From: Magicicada septendecula
Taxonomy: Eukaryota; Arthropoda; Insecta; Hemiptera; Cicadidae
Length of the DNA: 64,000 nt
Direction of reading: 5' to 3'
Assembly: GCA_034769895.1 (NCBI GenBank)
Contig: CM068367.1
Location: forward strand, 709,304,196 to 709,368,195
In this document: piece after piece, positions 38,887-51,483 of the stretch
Numbering within the stretch: position 1 is the first letter of the stretch
Layout: each line of letters opens with the position of its first letter
Position numbers and translations under genes: made by a program
Notes under the pieces: generated by a model
Databases searched by the model: none
Told to the model about the DNA's origin: nothing
What the model saw: the letters and a program-made list of their open reading frames with translations, nothing else

Positions 38887-41800
38887 AGTACTTAATTTTG
38901 ATAATTAAAGTATCCTGATAAGAAGCTCATAATAATCCACTGTAGAAACGTAGATGAAATAACTCTAAATGAAGAGGCTAGGTTAACGAGGTGGGGGTAA
39001 TTTTCTATTAATGAAAATTATAGTTGAAGGGGTAAGGGAGAATTTTTTATGTGTACTAAGTTATCGGCAACAAAGTATTAGTTCTTTGTTAAAATTCCTT
39101 CCCGGGCTGTTTAGCCGTAGTCCAATGTTTTCTGCAAAACCAGACATTTCGGCAGTGCCATCGACTGCCATCATCAGTGAAAATCGATTGCGAATACGTG
39201 AGGTGGTATAAACGTGATGTTAGTGACCACAATACTGTCGTTAAGGCTGAAGCAATAAGTGGAAAGTAGTAGTTTCTATGGAAACATTTCATTTCATAAA
39301 TGATTTTAAATATAAATCTTAGAACATGGAAGTCATGTATAGTTCTCGAAGGGTAATTTTTATATATGGCAAACGATAACAGCCGCAAATTCAAACAGAA
39401 TCAAATGATTATTTTCATACAGCTCTAAACTATAGAGTTCTCAAGACCTATTGTTTTTGGTAAAGATCGGTTAATGGAAAAGGGTAGTTTACCAGAACGT
39501 TTCATGTATTAAAAGGGCATTTTCTATGGCAAACGATAACAGCCGCATATTCAAACAGAATCAAATGATTTTTTGCATACATACTTGGTTTGTAGAGTAC
39601 TCAATACCTGTTGTTTTTGGTGAAGATCGGTTAATGGAAAGGGGTAATTTACCAGCATCATTTTATGTCTTAAAAAGGCTATTTACTAATGCAAACGATA
39701 ACAGCCGCATATTCAAACAGAATCAAATAATTTTTTGCATACAGCCCTGAATTTTAGAGTTGTCAAGAAAAATTGTTTTTGGTGAAGATGGTTAAGGGAA
39801 AGGGATAGTTTACCTGCTACGTTTTTTATCAAGGTTACTTTTTTTTGGCAAAAGGTAACAGCCGCAAATTCAAACACAATCAAATAGTAATATTTTGCAT
39901 ACAGCCCTGAAATGTAGAGTTCTCAAGACCTATTGTTTTTTGTGAAGATCGGTTAAGGGAAAGGGGTAAATTCTTGGATTTCGTTGTCCATGACGTGTCC
40001 GTTACTTAACTAAACCTCTGATGAAGCCTTCTAAATGTGAAAGCCGGTTTAGGCTGTAAGGAAAACTTTACGTTTTTACTTATAAAACTGTTACTTTACG
40101 TTTATACTTATAATGTGTTCCGAGTCGTTAGGAAAGGGGTAGTTTACCTGCAAAATTTTATGTTTTAAGAAGGGTTATTTTTTCTATGACGAACGATAAC
40201 TGCCGTAAATTCAAACAGAATCAACTACACTTTTGCATATCTTTTTGTATTTTACAGAACTCAAGTTCTGTTGATTTTGTTGAAGAGAGGTTAAGGGAAA
40301 GGGGTAGTTTACTAGCAACATTTTATGTTTTAAGAAGGGTAATTTTTTTTTTACGAAAGATAACTGCCGTAAATTCAAAGAGAATCAAATAAATTTTTGC
40401 ATACGTTCCTGAATTGTAGAGAACGCAATTTTTCGTGAAGTTCGGTTAATGGAAAGGGGTAGTTTACCTGCAACATTTCATGTTGTCACAAGAGAAATGT
40501 TTCCATGACGAACGATAACTGCTGCACATTCAAACAGAATCAAATTTTTTTTTTGCATGCATCGCTGCATTGTAGAGGACTGAAGGTCTATTGATTTTGG
40601 TTAGAACATGGAAGTCATGTATAGTTCTCGAAGGGTAATTTTTATATATATTGCAAACGATAACAGCCGCAAATTCAAACAGAATCAAATGATTATTTTC
40701 GTACAGCTCTAAACTATAGAGTTCTCAAGACCTATTGTTTTTGGTGAAGATCGGTTAATGGAAAAGAGTAGTTTACCAGAACGTTTCAAGTGTTAAAGGG
40801 CATTTTCTATGCCAAACGATAACAGCCGCAAATACAAACAGAATCAAATGATTTTTTGCATACATACTTGATTTGTAGAGTACTCAAAACCTGTTGTTTT
40901 TGGTGAAGATCGGTTAAAGGACAGGGGTAATTTACCAGCAACATTTTATGTTTTAAAAAGGCTATTTACTATGGTAAACGATAACAGCCGCATATTCAAA
41001 CAGAATCAAATAATTTTTTGCATACAGCCCTCAATTGTAGAGTTGAGAAGAAAAATTGTTTTTGGTGAAGATGGTTAAGGGAAAGGGGTTGTTTACCTGC
41101 TACGTTTTTTTATCAAGGTTACTTTTTTTTGGCAAATGGTAACAGCCGCAAATTAAAACACAATCAAATAATAATATTTTGCATACAGCCCTGAAATGTA
41201 GAGTTCCCAAGACCTATTGTTTTTTGTGAAGATCGGTTAAGGGAAAGGGGTAAATTCTTGGATTTCGTTGTCCAAGACGTGTCCGTTACTTAACTAAACC
41301 TCTGATGAAGCCTTCTAAACGTGAAAGCCGGTTTAGGCTGTAAGGTAAAACTTTACGTTTTTACTTATAAAACTGTTACTTTACGTTTATACTTATAACG
41401 TGTTCCGAGTCGTTAGGAAAGGGGTAGTTTACCTGCAAAATTTTATGTTTTAACAAGGGTAATTTTTTCTATGACGAACGATAACTGCCGTAAATTCAAA
41501 CAGAATCAACTACACTTTTGCATATCTTTTTGTATTTTACAGAACTCAAGTTCTGTTGATTTTGTTGAAGAGAGGTTAAGGGGAAGGGGTAGTTTACCAG
41601 CAACGTTTTATATTTTAACAATGATATTTTCTATGGCAAACGATAACAGACGCAAATTCAAACTGAATCAAATAATTTTTTACATACAGCTCTGAATTGT
41701 AGAGTTCTCAAGACATATTGTTTTTGGTGAAGATCGGTTAAGGGAAAGGGGTAGTTTAACGACAACGTTTTATGTTTTAACAATGGTATTTTCTATGGCA

Positions 41801-42592
41801 AACGATAACAGACGCAAATTCAAACAGAGTCAAATAATTTTTTGCATACATCCCTGAATTGTAGAGTACTCAAAATCTATTGTTTTTGGATAAGATGGTT
41901 AAGGGAATGGGGTAGTTTACCTGCAACGTTTTTTTATCAAGGTTACTTTTTTTTTGGCAAACGATAACAGCCGCAAAATCAAAGAGGATCAAATAAGGTT
42001 TTGAATACAGAACTGAAATGTAGTGTTCTCTAGATCTTTTGGTTTTGGTGATGATCGCTTAAGGGAAAGGGGTAGTATACCTGCAACATTTTATGTTTTA
42101 ACAAGGATAATTTTTTATATGACTAACGATAAATGCCGCAAATTCAAACAGAATCAACTACGTTTTTGCATACCTTTTTGAATTAAGGAGAACTCAAGGT
42201 CAGTTGATTTTGTTGAAGATCGGATAAGGGAAAGGGGTAGTTTACTAGCAACATTTTATGTTTTAAGAAGGGTAATTTTTTTTTGACGGAAGATAACTGC
42301 CGTAAATTAAAAGAGAATCAAATATTTTTTTGCATACGTTCCTGAATTGTAGAGAACGCAATTTTTCGTGAAGTTCGGTTAATGGAAAGGGGCAGTTTAC
42401 CAGCAACATTTTATGTTGTCACATGAGAAATGTTTTCATGACGAACGATAACTGCTGCACATTCAAACAGAATCAAATTTTTTTTCATGCATCGCTGCAT
42501 TGTAGAGGACTGAAGGTCTATTGATTTTGGCAAAGATCGGTTTAGAGAAAGGGGTAGTTTACCTGTAACGTTTTATGTTTTAACAAGAGTAA
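38887..42592 (+). repeat. Higher-order unit 13, type F (3706 bp), spanning the core-flank boundary
   Basis: S at 38887-39365 and V at 39969-40130 are core-like. From about 40.35 kb private changes become dense, for example the ATATATTGCAAACG linker after J (J at 40601-40649), ATGCCAAACG near 40809 and CCCTCAATTGTAGAGTTGAG near 41030. A second long V lies at 41253-41415. The short V plus monomer that precedes the last monomer series in types C and E is absent. Confidence 0.86.
40601..40649 (+). repeat. J junction, copy 5, in the boundary unit
   Basis: Same break point but two bases longer (49 bp) because the linker reads ATATATATTGC. It is the only J in diverged sequence. Confidence 0.85.
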
Positions 42593-44994
42593 AGTACTTA
42601 ATTTTGATAATTAAAGTATCCTGATAAGAAGCTCATAATAATCCACTGTAGAAACGTAGATGAAATAACTCTAAATGAAGAGGCTAGGTGAACGAGGTGG
42701 GGGTAATTTTCTATTAATGAAAATTATAGTTGAAGTGGTAAGGGAGAATTTTTTATGTGTACTAAGTTATCGGCAACAAAGTATTAGTTCTTTGTTAAAA
42801 TTCCTTCCCGGGCTGTTTAGCCGTAGTCCAATGTTTTCTGCAAAACCAGACATTTCGGCAGTGCCATCGACTGCCATCATCAGTGAAAATCGATTGCGAA
42901 AACGTGAGGTGGTATAAACGTGATGTTAGTGACCACAATACTGTCGTTAAGGCTGAAGCAATAAGTGGAAAGTAGTAGTTTCTATGGAAACATTTCATTT
43001 CATAAATGATTTTAAATATAAATCTTAGAACATGGAAGTCATGTATAGTTCTCGAAGGGTAATTTTTATATATGGCAAACGATAACAGCCGCAAATTCAA
43101 ACAGAATCAAATGATTATTTTCATACAGCTCTAAACTATAGAGTTCTCAAGACCTATTGTTTTTGGTGAAGATCGGCTAATGGAAAAGGGTAGTTTACCA
43201 CAACGTTTCATGTGTTAAAAGGGCATTTTCTATGGCAAACGATAACAGCCGCAAATTCAAACAGAAAAAATGATTTTTTGCATACATACTTGATTTGTAG
43301 AGTACTCAAAACCTGTTGTTTTTGGTGAAGATCGGTTAAGGGAAAGGGGTAATTTACCAGCAACATTTTATGTTTTAAAAAGGCTATTTACTATGGCAAA
43401 CGATAACAGCCGCATATTCAATCAGAATCAAATAATTTTTTGCATACAGCCCTGAATTGTAGAGTTGTCAAGAAAAATTGTTTTTGTGAAGATGGTTATG
43501 GGAAAGGGGTAGTTTACCTGCTACGTTTTTTTATCAAGGTTACTTTTTTTTGGCAAATGGTAACTGCCGCAAATTCAAACACAATCAAATAATAATATTT
43601 TGCATACAGCCCTGAAATGAAGAGTTCTCAAGACCTATTGTTTTTTGTGAAGATCGGTTAAGGGAAAGGGGTAAATTCTTGGATTTCGTTGTCCATGACG
43701 TGTCCGTTACATAACTAAACCTCTGATGAAGCCTTCTAAACGTGAAAGCCGGTTTAGGCTGTAAGGTAAAACTTTACGTTTTTACTTATATAAAACTTAG
43801 TGTTCCGAGTCGTTAGGAAAGGGGTAGTTTACCTGCAAAATTTTATGTTTTAACAAGGGTAATTTTTTTTTTGACGAACGATAACTGCCGTAAATTCAAA
43901 CAGAATCAACTACACTTTTGCATATCTTTTTGTATTTTACAGAACTCAAGTTCTGTTGATTTTGTTGAAGAGAGGTTAAGGGGAAGGGGTAGTTTACCTG
44001 CAACGTTTTATATTTTAACAAGGGTATTTTCTATGGTAAACGATAACAGAAGTAAATTCAAACTGAATCAAATAATTGTTTACATACAGCTCTGAATTGT
44101 AGAGTTCTCAAGACATATTGTTTTTGGTGAAGATCGGTTAAGGGAAAGGGGTAGTTTAACGACAACGTTTTATGTTTTAACAATGGTATTTTCTATGGCA
44201 AACGATAACAGACGAAAATTCAAACAGAATCAAATAATTTTTTGCATACATCCCTGAATTGTAGAGTACTCAAAATCTATTGTTTTTGGATAGGATGGTT
44301 AAGGGAATGGGGTAGTTTACCTGCAACGTTTTTTAATCAAGGTTACTTTTTTTTGGCAAACGATAACAGCCGCAAATTCAAATAGGATCAAATAATGTTT
44401 TGAATACAGAACTGAAATGTAGTGTTCTCAAGATATTTTGGTTTTGGTGAAGATCGCTTAAGGGAAAGGGGTAGTATACCTACAACATTTTATGTTTTAA
44501 CAAGGATAATTTTTTATATGACTAACGATAAATGCCGCAAATTCAAACAGAATCAACTACGTTTTTGCATACCTTTTTGAATTAAGGAGAACTCAAGGTC
44601 AGTTGATTTTGTTGAAGATCGGATAAGGGAAAAGGGTAGTTTACTAGCAACATTTTATATTTTAAGAAGGGTAATTTTTTTTGACGAAAGATAACTGCCG
44701 TGAATTCAAAGAGAATCAAATAATTTTTTGCATACGTTCCTGAATTGTAGAGAACGCAATTTTTCGTGAAGTTCGGTTAATGGAAAGGGGTAGTTTACCT
44801 GCAACATTTTATGTTATCACATGAGAAATGTTTTCATGACGAACGATAACTGCTGCACATTCAAACAGAATCAATTTTTTTTTTTTTGCATGCATCGCTG
44901 CATTGTAGAGGACTGAAGGTCTATTGATTTTGGTGAAGATCGGTTTAAGAAAGGGGTAGTTTACCTGTAACGTTTTATGTTTTAACAAGAGTAA
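42593..44994 (+). repeat. Higher-order unit 14, flank A-like (2402 bp)
   Basis: S at 42593-43071 has GGCTAGGTGAACGAGG and GCGAAAACG. Eleven monomers and one short V (43674-43815), so it is organised like core type A but diverged. Confidence 0.88.
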
Positions 44995-47464
44995 AGTACT
45001 TAATTTTGATAAATAAAGTATCCTGATAAGAAGCTCATAATAATCCACTGTAGAAACGTCGATGAAATAACTCTAAATGAAGAGGCTAGGTGAACGAAGT
45101 GGGGGTAATTTTCTATTAATGAAAATTATAGTTGAAGGGGTAAGGGAGAATTTTTTATGTGTATTAAGTTATCGGCAACAAAGAATTAGTTCTCTGTTAA
45201 AATTCCTTCCCGGGCTGTTTAGCCGTAGTCCAATGTTTTCTGCAAAACCAGACATTTCGTCAGTGCCATCGACTGCCATCATCAGTGAAAATCGATTGCG
45301 AAAACGTGAGGTGGTATAAACGTGATGTTAGTGACCACAATACTGTCGTTAAGGCTGAAGCAATAAGTGGAAAGTAGTAGTTTCTATGGAAACATTTCAT
45401 TTCATAAATGATTTTAAATATAAATCTTAGAACATGGAAGTCATGTATAGTTCTCGAAGGGTAATATTTATATATGGCAAACGATAACAGCTGCAAATTC
45501 AAACAGAATCAAATGATTATTTTCAAACAGCTCTAAACTATAGAGTTCTCAAGACCTATTGTTTTTGGTGAAGATCGGTTAATGGAAAAGGGTAGTCTAC
45601 CAGAACGTTTCATGTGTTAAAAGGGCATTTTCTATGGCAAACGATAACAGCCGCAAATTCAAACAGAATCAAATGATTTTTTGCATACATACTTGATTTG
45701 TAGAGTACTCAAAACCTGTTGTTTTTGGTGAAGATCGGTTAAGGGAAAGGGGTAATTTACCAGCAAAATTTTATGTTTTAAAAAGGCTATTTACTATGGC
45801 AAACGATAATAGCCGCATATTCAAACAGAATCAAATAATTTTTTGCATACAACCCTGAATTGTAGAGTTGTCAAGAAAAATTGTTTTTGGTGAAGATGGT
45901 TAAGGGAAAGGGGTAGTTTACCTGCTACTTTTTTTATCAAGGTTACTTTTTTTTGGCAAATGGTAACAGCCGCAAATTCAAACAAAATCAAATAATAATA
46001 TTTTGCGTACAGCCCTGAAATGAAGACTTCTCAAGACCTATTGTTTTTTGTGAAGATCGGTTAAGGGAAAGGGGTAAATTCTTGGATTTCGTTGTCCATG
46101 ACGTGTCCGTTACTTAACTAAACCTCTTATGAAGCTTTCTAAAGGTGAAAGCCGGTTTAGGCTGTAAGGTAAAACTTTAGGTTTTTACTTATATAAAACT
46201 TAGTGTTCCGAGTCGTTAGGAAAGGGGTAGTTTACCTGCAAAATTTTATGTTTTAACAAGGGTAATTTTTTCTATGACGAACGATAACTGCCGTATAATT
46301 CAAACAGAATCAACTACACTTTTGCATATCTTTTTTGTATTTTACAGAACTCAAGTTCTGTTGATTTTGTTGAAGAGAGGTTAAGGGGAAGGGGTAGTTT
46401 ACCAGCAACGTTTATATTTTAGCAAGGGTATTTTCTATGGCAAACGATAACAGACGCAAATTCAAACTGAACCAAATAATTTTTTACATACAGCTCTGAA
46501 TTGTAGAGTTCTCAAGACATATTGTTTTTGAGGAAGATCGATTAAGGGAAAGGAGTAGTTTAACGACAACGTTTTATGTTTTAACAATGGTATTTTCTAT
46601 GGCAAACGATAACAGACGCAAATTCAAACAGAATCAAATAATTTTTTGCATACATCCCTGAATTGTAGAGTACTCAAAATCTATTGTTTTTGGATAAGAT
46701 GGTTAAGGGAATGGGGTAGTTTACCTGCTACGTTTTTTTATCAAGTTTACTTTTTTTGGCAAACGATAACATACGCAAATTCAAATAGGATCAAATAATT
46801 TTTTGCATACAGCCCTGAATTGTAGAGTACTCAAAATCAATTGTTTTTGGATAAGATGGTTAAGGGAATGGGGTAGTTTACCTGCAACGTTTTTTTAGCA
46901 AGCTTACTTTTTTTTGGCAAACGATAACAGCCGCAAATTCAAATAGGATCAAATAATGTTTTGAATACAGAACTGAACTGTAGTGTTCTCAAGATCTTTT
47001 GCTTTTGGTGAAGCTCGCTTAAGGGAAGGGGGTAGTATACCTGCAACATTTTATGTTTTAACAAGGATAATTTTTTATATGACGAACGATAAATGCAGCA
47101 AATTCAAACAGAATCAACTACGTTTTTGCATACCTTTTTGAATTAAGGAGAACTCAAGGTCAGTTGATTTTGTTGAAGATCGGATAAGGGAAAGGGGTAG
47201 TTTACTAGCAACATTTTATGTTTTAAGAAGGGTAATTTTTTTTGACGAAAGATAACTGCCGTAAATTCCTGCAACATTTTATGTTGTCACAAGAGAAATG
47301 TTTTCATGACGAACGATAACTGCTGCACATTCAAACAGAATCAAATTTTTTTTTTTGCATGCATGGCTGCATTGTAGAGGACTGAAGGTCTATTGATTTT
47401 GGTGAAGATCGGTTTAGAGAAAGGGGTAGTTTACCTGTAACGTTTTATGTTTTAACAAGAGTAA
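44995..47464 (+). repeat. Higher-order unit 15, flank (2470 bp)
   Basis: S at 44995-45473 (private GTGTATTAAG and ATTTCGTCAGTG). Short V at 46077-46218. About 12 monomers; the one beginning near 47243 has lost about 91 bp so that GCCGTAAATTC runs straight into CTGCAACATTTTATG near 47270. Unit 18 shares that deletion. Confidence 0.86.
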
Positions 47465-50028
47465 AGTACTTAATTTTGATAAATAAATTATCCTGATAAG
47501 AAACTCATAATAATCCACTGTAGAAACGTAGATGAAATAACTCTAAATGAAGAGGCTAGGTGAACGAGGTGGGGATAATTTTCTATTAATAAAAATTATA
47601 GTTGAAGGCGTAAGGGAGAATTTGTTAATGTGTACTAAGTTATCGGCAACAAAGTATTAGTTCTTTGTTAAAATTCCTTCCCGGGCTGTTTAGCCGTAGT
47701 CCAATGTTTTCTGCAAAACCAGATATTTCGGCAATGCCATCGACTGCCATCATCAGTGAAAATCGATTGCGAAAACGTGAGGTGGTATAAACGTGATGTT
47801 AGTGACCACAATACTGTCGTTAAGGCTGAAGCAATAAGTGGAAAGTAGTAGTTTCTATGGAAACATTTCATTTCATAAATGATTTTAAATATAAATCTTA
47901 GAACATGGAAGTCATGTATAGTTCTCGAAGGGTAATTTTTATATATGGCAAACGATAACAGCTGCAAATTCAAACAGAATCAAATGATTATTTTCAAACA
48001 GCTCTAAACTATAAAGTTCTCAAGACCTATTGTTTTTGGTGAAGATCGGTTAATGGAAAAGGGTAGTTTAGCAGAACGTTTCATGTGTTAAAAGGGCATT
48101 TTCTATGGCAAACGATAACAGCCGCAAATTCAAACAGAATCAAATGATTTTTTGCATACATACTTGATTTGTAGAGTACTCAAAACCTGTTGTTTTTGGT
48201 GAAGATCGGTTAAGGGAAAGGGGTAATTTACCAGCAAAATTTTATGTTTTAAAAAGGCTATTTACTATGGCAAACGATAACAGCCGCATATTCAAACAGA
48301 ATCAAATAATTTTTTGCATACAACCCTGAATTGTAGAGTTGTCAAGAAAAATTGTTTTTGGTGAAGATGGTTAAGGGAAAGGGGTAGTTTACCAGCTACG
48401 TTTTTTTATCAAGGTTACTTTTTTTTGGCAAATGGTAACAGCCGCAAATTCAAACAAAATCAAATAATAATATTTTGCGTACAGCCCTGAAATGAAGACT
48501 TCTCATGACCTATTGTTTTTTGTGAAGATCGGTTAAGGGAAAGGGGTAAATTCTTGGATTTCGTTGTCCATGACGTGTCCGTTACTTAACTAAACCTCTG
48601 ATGAAGCTTTCTAAAGGTGAAAGCCGGTTTAGGCTGTAAGGTAAAACTTTAGGTTTTTACTTATATAAAACTTAGTGTTCCGAGTCGTTAGGAAAGGGGT
48701 AGTTTACCTGCAAAATTTTATGTTTTAACAAGGGTAATTTTTTCTATGACGAACGATAACTGCCGTATAATTCAAACAGAATCAACTACACTTTTGCATA
48801 TCTTTTTGTATTTTACAGAACTCAAGTTCTGTTGATTTTGTTGAAGAGAGGTTAAGGGGAAGGGGTAGTTTACCTGCAACGTTTATATTTTAGCAAGGGT
48901 ATTTTCTATGGCAAACGATAACAGACGCAAATTCAAACTGAATCAAATAATTTTTTACATACAGCTCTGAATTGTAGAGTTCTCAAGACATATTGTTTTT
49001 GAGGAAGATCGATTAAGGGAAAGGAGTAGTTTAACGACAACGTTTTATGTTTTAACAATGGTATTTTCTATGGCAAACGATAACAGACGCAAATTCAAAC
49101 AGAATCAAATAATTTTTTGCATACATCCCTGAATTGTAGAGTACTCAAAATCTATTGTTTTTGGATAAGATGGTTAAGGGAATGGGGTAGTTTACCTGCT
49201 ACGTTTTTTTATCAGGTTTACTTTTTTTTGGCAAACGATAACATACGCAAATACAAATAGGATCAAATAAATTTTTGCATACAGCCCAGAATTGTAGAGT
49301 ACTCAAAATCTATTGTTTTTGGATAAGATGGTTAAGGGAATGGGGTAGTTTACCTGCAACGTTTTTTTAGCAAGCTTACTTTTTTTTGGCAAACGATAAC
49401 AGCCGCAAATTCAAATAGGATCAAATAATGTTTTGAATACAAAACTGAACTGTAGTGTTCTCAAGATCTTTTGCTTTTGGTGAAGCTCGCTTAAGGGAAA
49501 GGGGTAGTATACCTGCAACATTTTATGTTTTAACAAGGATAATTTTTTATATGACGAACGATAAATGCCGCAAATTCAAACAGAATCAACTACGTTTTTG
49601 CATACCTTTTTGAATTAAGGAGAACTCAAGGTCAGTTGATTTTGTTGAAGATCGGCTAAGGGAAAGGGGTAGTTTACTAGCAACATTTTATGTTTTAAGA
49701 AGGGTAATTTTTTTTGACGAAAGATAACTGCCGTAAATTCAAAGAGAATCAAATAATTTTTTGCATACGTTCCTGAATTGTAGAGAACGCAATTTTTCGT
49801 GAAGTTCGGTTAATGGAAAGGGGTAGTTTACCTGCAACATTTTATGATGTCACATGAGAAATATTTTCATGACGAACGATAACTGCTGCACATTCAAACA
49901 GAATCAATTTTTTTTTTTTTGCATGCATCGCTGCATTGTAGAGGACTGAAGGTCTATTGATTTTGGTGAAGATCGGTTTAGAGAAAGGGGTAGTTTACCT
50001 GTAACGTTTTATGTTTTAACAAGAGTAA
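47465..50028 (+). repeat. Higher-order unit 16, flank (2564 bp)
   Basis: S at 47465-47944 has private GAGAATTTGTTAATG, CAGATATTTCGG and GCAATGCCATCG. Short V at 48549-48690. Twelve monomers, including an added one near 49232-49387 that resembles its neighbour. Confidence 0.86.
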
Positions 50029-51483
50029 AGTACTTAATTTTGATAAATAAATTATCCTGATAAGAAACTCATAATAATCCACTGTAGAAACGTAGATGAA
50101 ATAACTCTAAATGAAGAGGCTAGGTGAACGAGGTGGGGATAATTTTCTATTAATAAAAATTATAGTTGAAGGCGTAAGGGAGAGTTTTTTAATGTGTACT
50201 AAGTTATCGGCAACAAAGTATTAGTTCTTTGTTAAAATTCCTTCCCGGGTTTTTTAGCCGTAGTCCAATGTTTTCTCCAAAACCAGACATTTCGGCAGTG
50301 CCATCGACTGCCATCATCAGTGAAAATCGATTGCGAATACGTGAGGTGGTATAAACGTGATGTTAGTGACCACAATACTGTCGTTAAGGCTGAAGCAATA
50401 AGTGGAAAGTAGTAGTTTCTATGGAAACATTTCATTTCATAAATGATTTTAAATATAAATCTTAGAACATGGAAGTCATGTATAGTTCTCGAAGGGTAAT
50501 TTTTATATATGGCAAACGATAACAGCAGCAAATTCAAACAGAATCAAATAATTTTTTGCATACAGCCCTGAATTGTAGAGTTGTCAAGAAAAATTGTTTT
50601 TGGTGAAGACGGTTAAGGGAAAGGGATAGTTTACCTGCTACGTTTTTTATCAAGGTTACTTTTTTTTGGCAAATTGTAACAGCCGCAAATTCAAACACAA
50701 TCAAATAGTAATATTTTGCATACAGCCCTGAAATGTAGAGTTCTCAAGACCTATTGTTTTTTGTGAAGATCGGTTAAGGGAAAGGGGTAAATTCTTGGAT
50801 TTCGTTGTCCATGACGTGTCCGTTACTTAACTAAACCTCTGATGAAGCCTTCTAAATGTGAAAGCCGGTTTAGGCTGTAAGGTAAAACTTTACGTTTTTA
50901 CTTATAAAACTGTTACTTTACGTTTATACTTATAACGTGTTCCGAGTCGTTAGGAAAGGGGTAGTTTACCTGCAAAATTTTATGTTTTAAGAAGGGTTAT
51001 TTTTTCTATGACGAACGATAACTGCCGTAAATTCAAACAGAATCAACTACACTTTTGCATATCTTTTTGTATTTTACAGAACTCAAGTTCTGTTGATTTT
51101 GTTGAAGAGAGGTTAAGGGAAAGGGGTAGTTTACTAGCAACATTTTATGTTTTAAGAAGGGTAATTTTTTTTGAAGAAAGATAACTGCCGTGAATTCAAA
51201 GAGAATCAAATAATTTTTTGCATACGTTCCTGAATTGTAGAGAACGCAATTTTTCGTGAAGTTCGGTTAATGGAAAGGGGTAGCTTACCTGCAACATTTT
51301 ATGTTATCACATGAGAAATGTTTTCATGACGAACGATAACTGCTGCACATTCAAACAGAATCAATTTTTTTTTTTTGCATGCATCGCTGCATTGTAGAGG
51401 ACTGAAGGTCTATTGATTTTGGTGAAGATCGGTTTAAGAAAGGGGTAGTTTACCTGTAACGTTTTATGTTTTAACAAGAGTAA
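50029..51483 (+). repeat. Higher-order unit 17, contracted and mosaic (1455 bp)
   Basis: Shortest unit of the window: S at 50029-50508, about five monomers, one long V at 50790-50952. The left part of S is flank-type (GATAAATAAATTATCC), while its right part (GCGAATACG) and the following GGGAAAGGGATAG and long V are core-type. The first post-S monomer runs directly into the sequence of the third (near 50545), so about two monomers are lost. Confidence 0.84.

Larger units (their letters stand above)
1..40300 (+). repeat. Homogenised core of the array
   Basis: Units here are almost identical to one another. Comparing 1-9505 with the next 9.5 kb I noticed only about ten substitutions plus one T-run length change. 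Unit lengths take few values (2401, 2921, 4182/4183, 4683, 4702) and recur exactly, in the order C-A-B-C-A-B-D-E-A-B-A-B, with the start of an F unit at the right end. S blocks here carry GGCTAGGTTAACGAGG and GCGAATACGTGAGG; flank copies mostly read GGTGAACGAGG and GCGAAAACGTGAGG. Near identity over tens of kilobases implies recent amplification or ongoing exchange among units. The right boundary is approximate: changes become frequent from about 40.35 kb. Confidence 0.88.
44640..51130 (+). repeat. Flank segmental duplication, left copy
   Basis: Sequence from about 44.64 kb reappears from about 51.13 kb with a 6,489-6,490 bp shift. Shared rare changes include GATAACTGCCGTGAATTC (44691 / 51181), ATTTCGTCAGTG in S, AACTTTAGGTTTTTAC in V and the 91-bp deletion. 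Confidence 0.85.
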
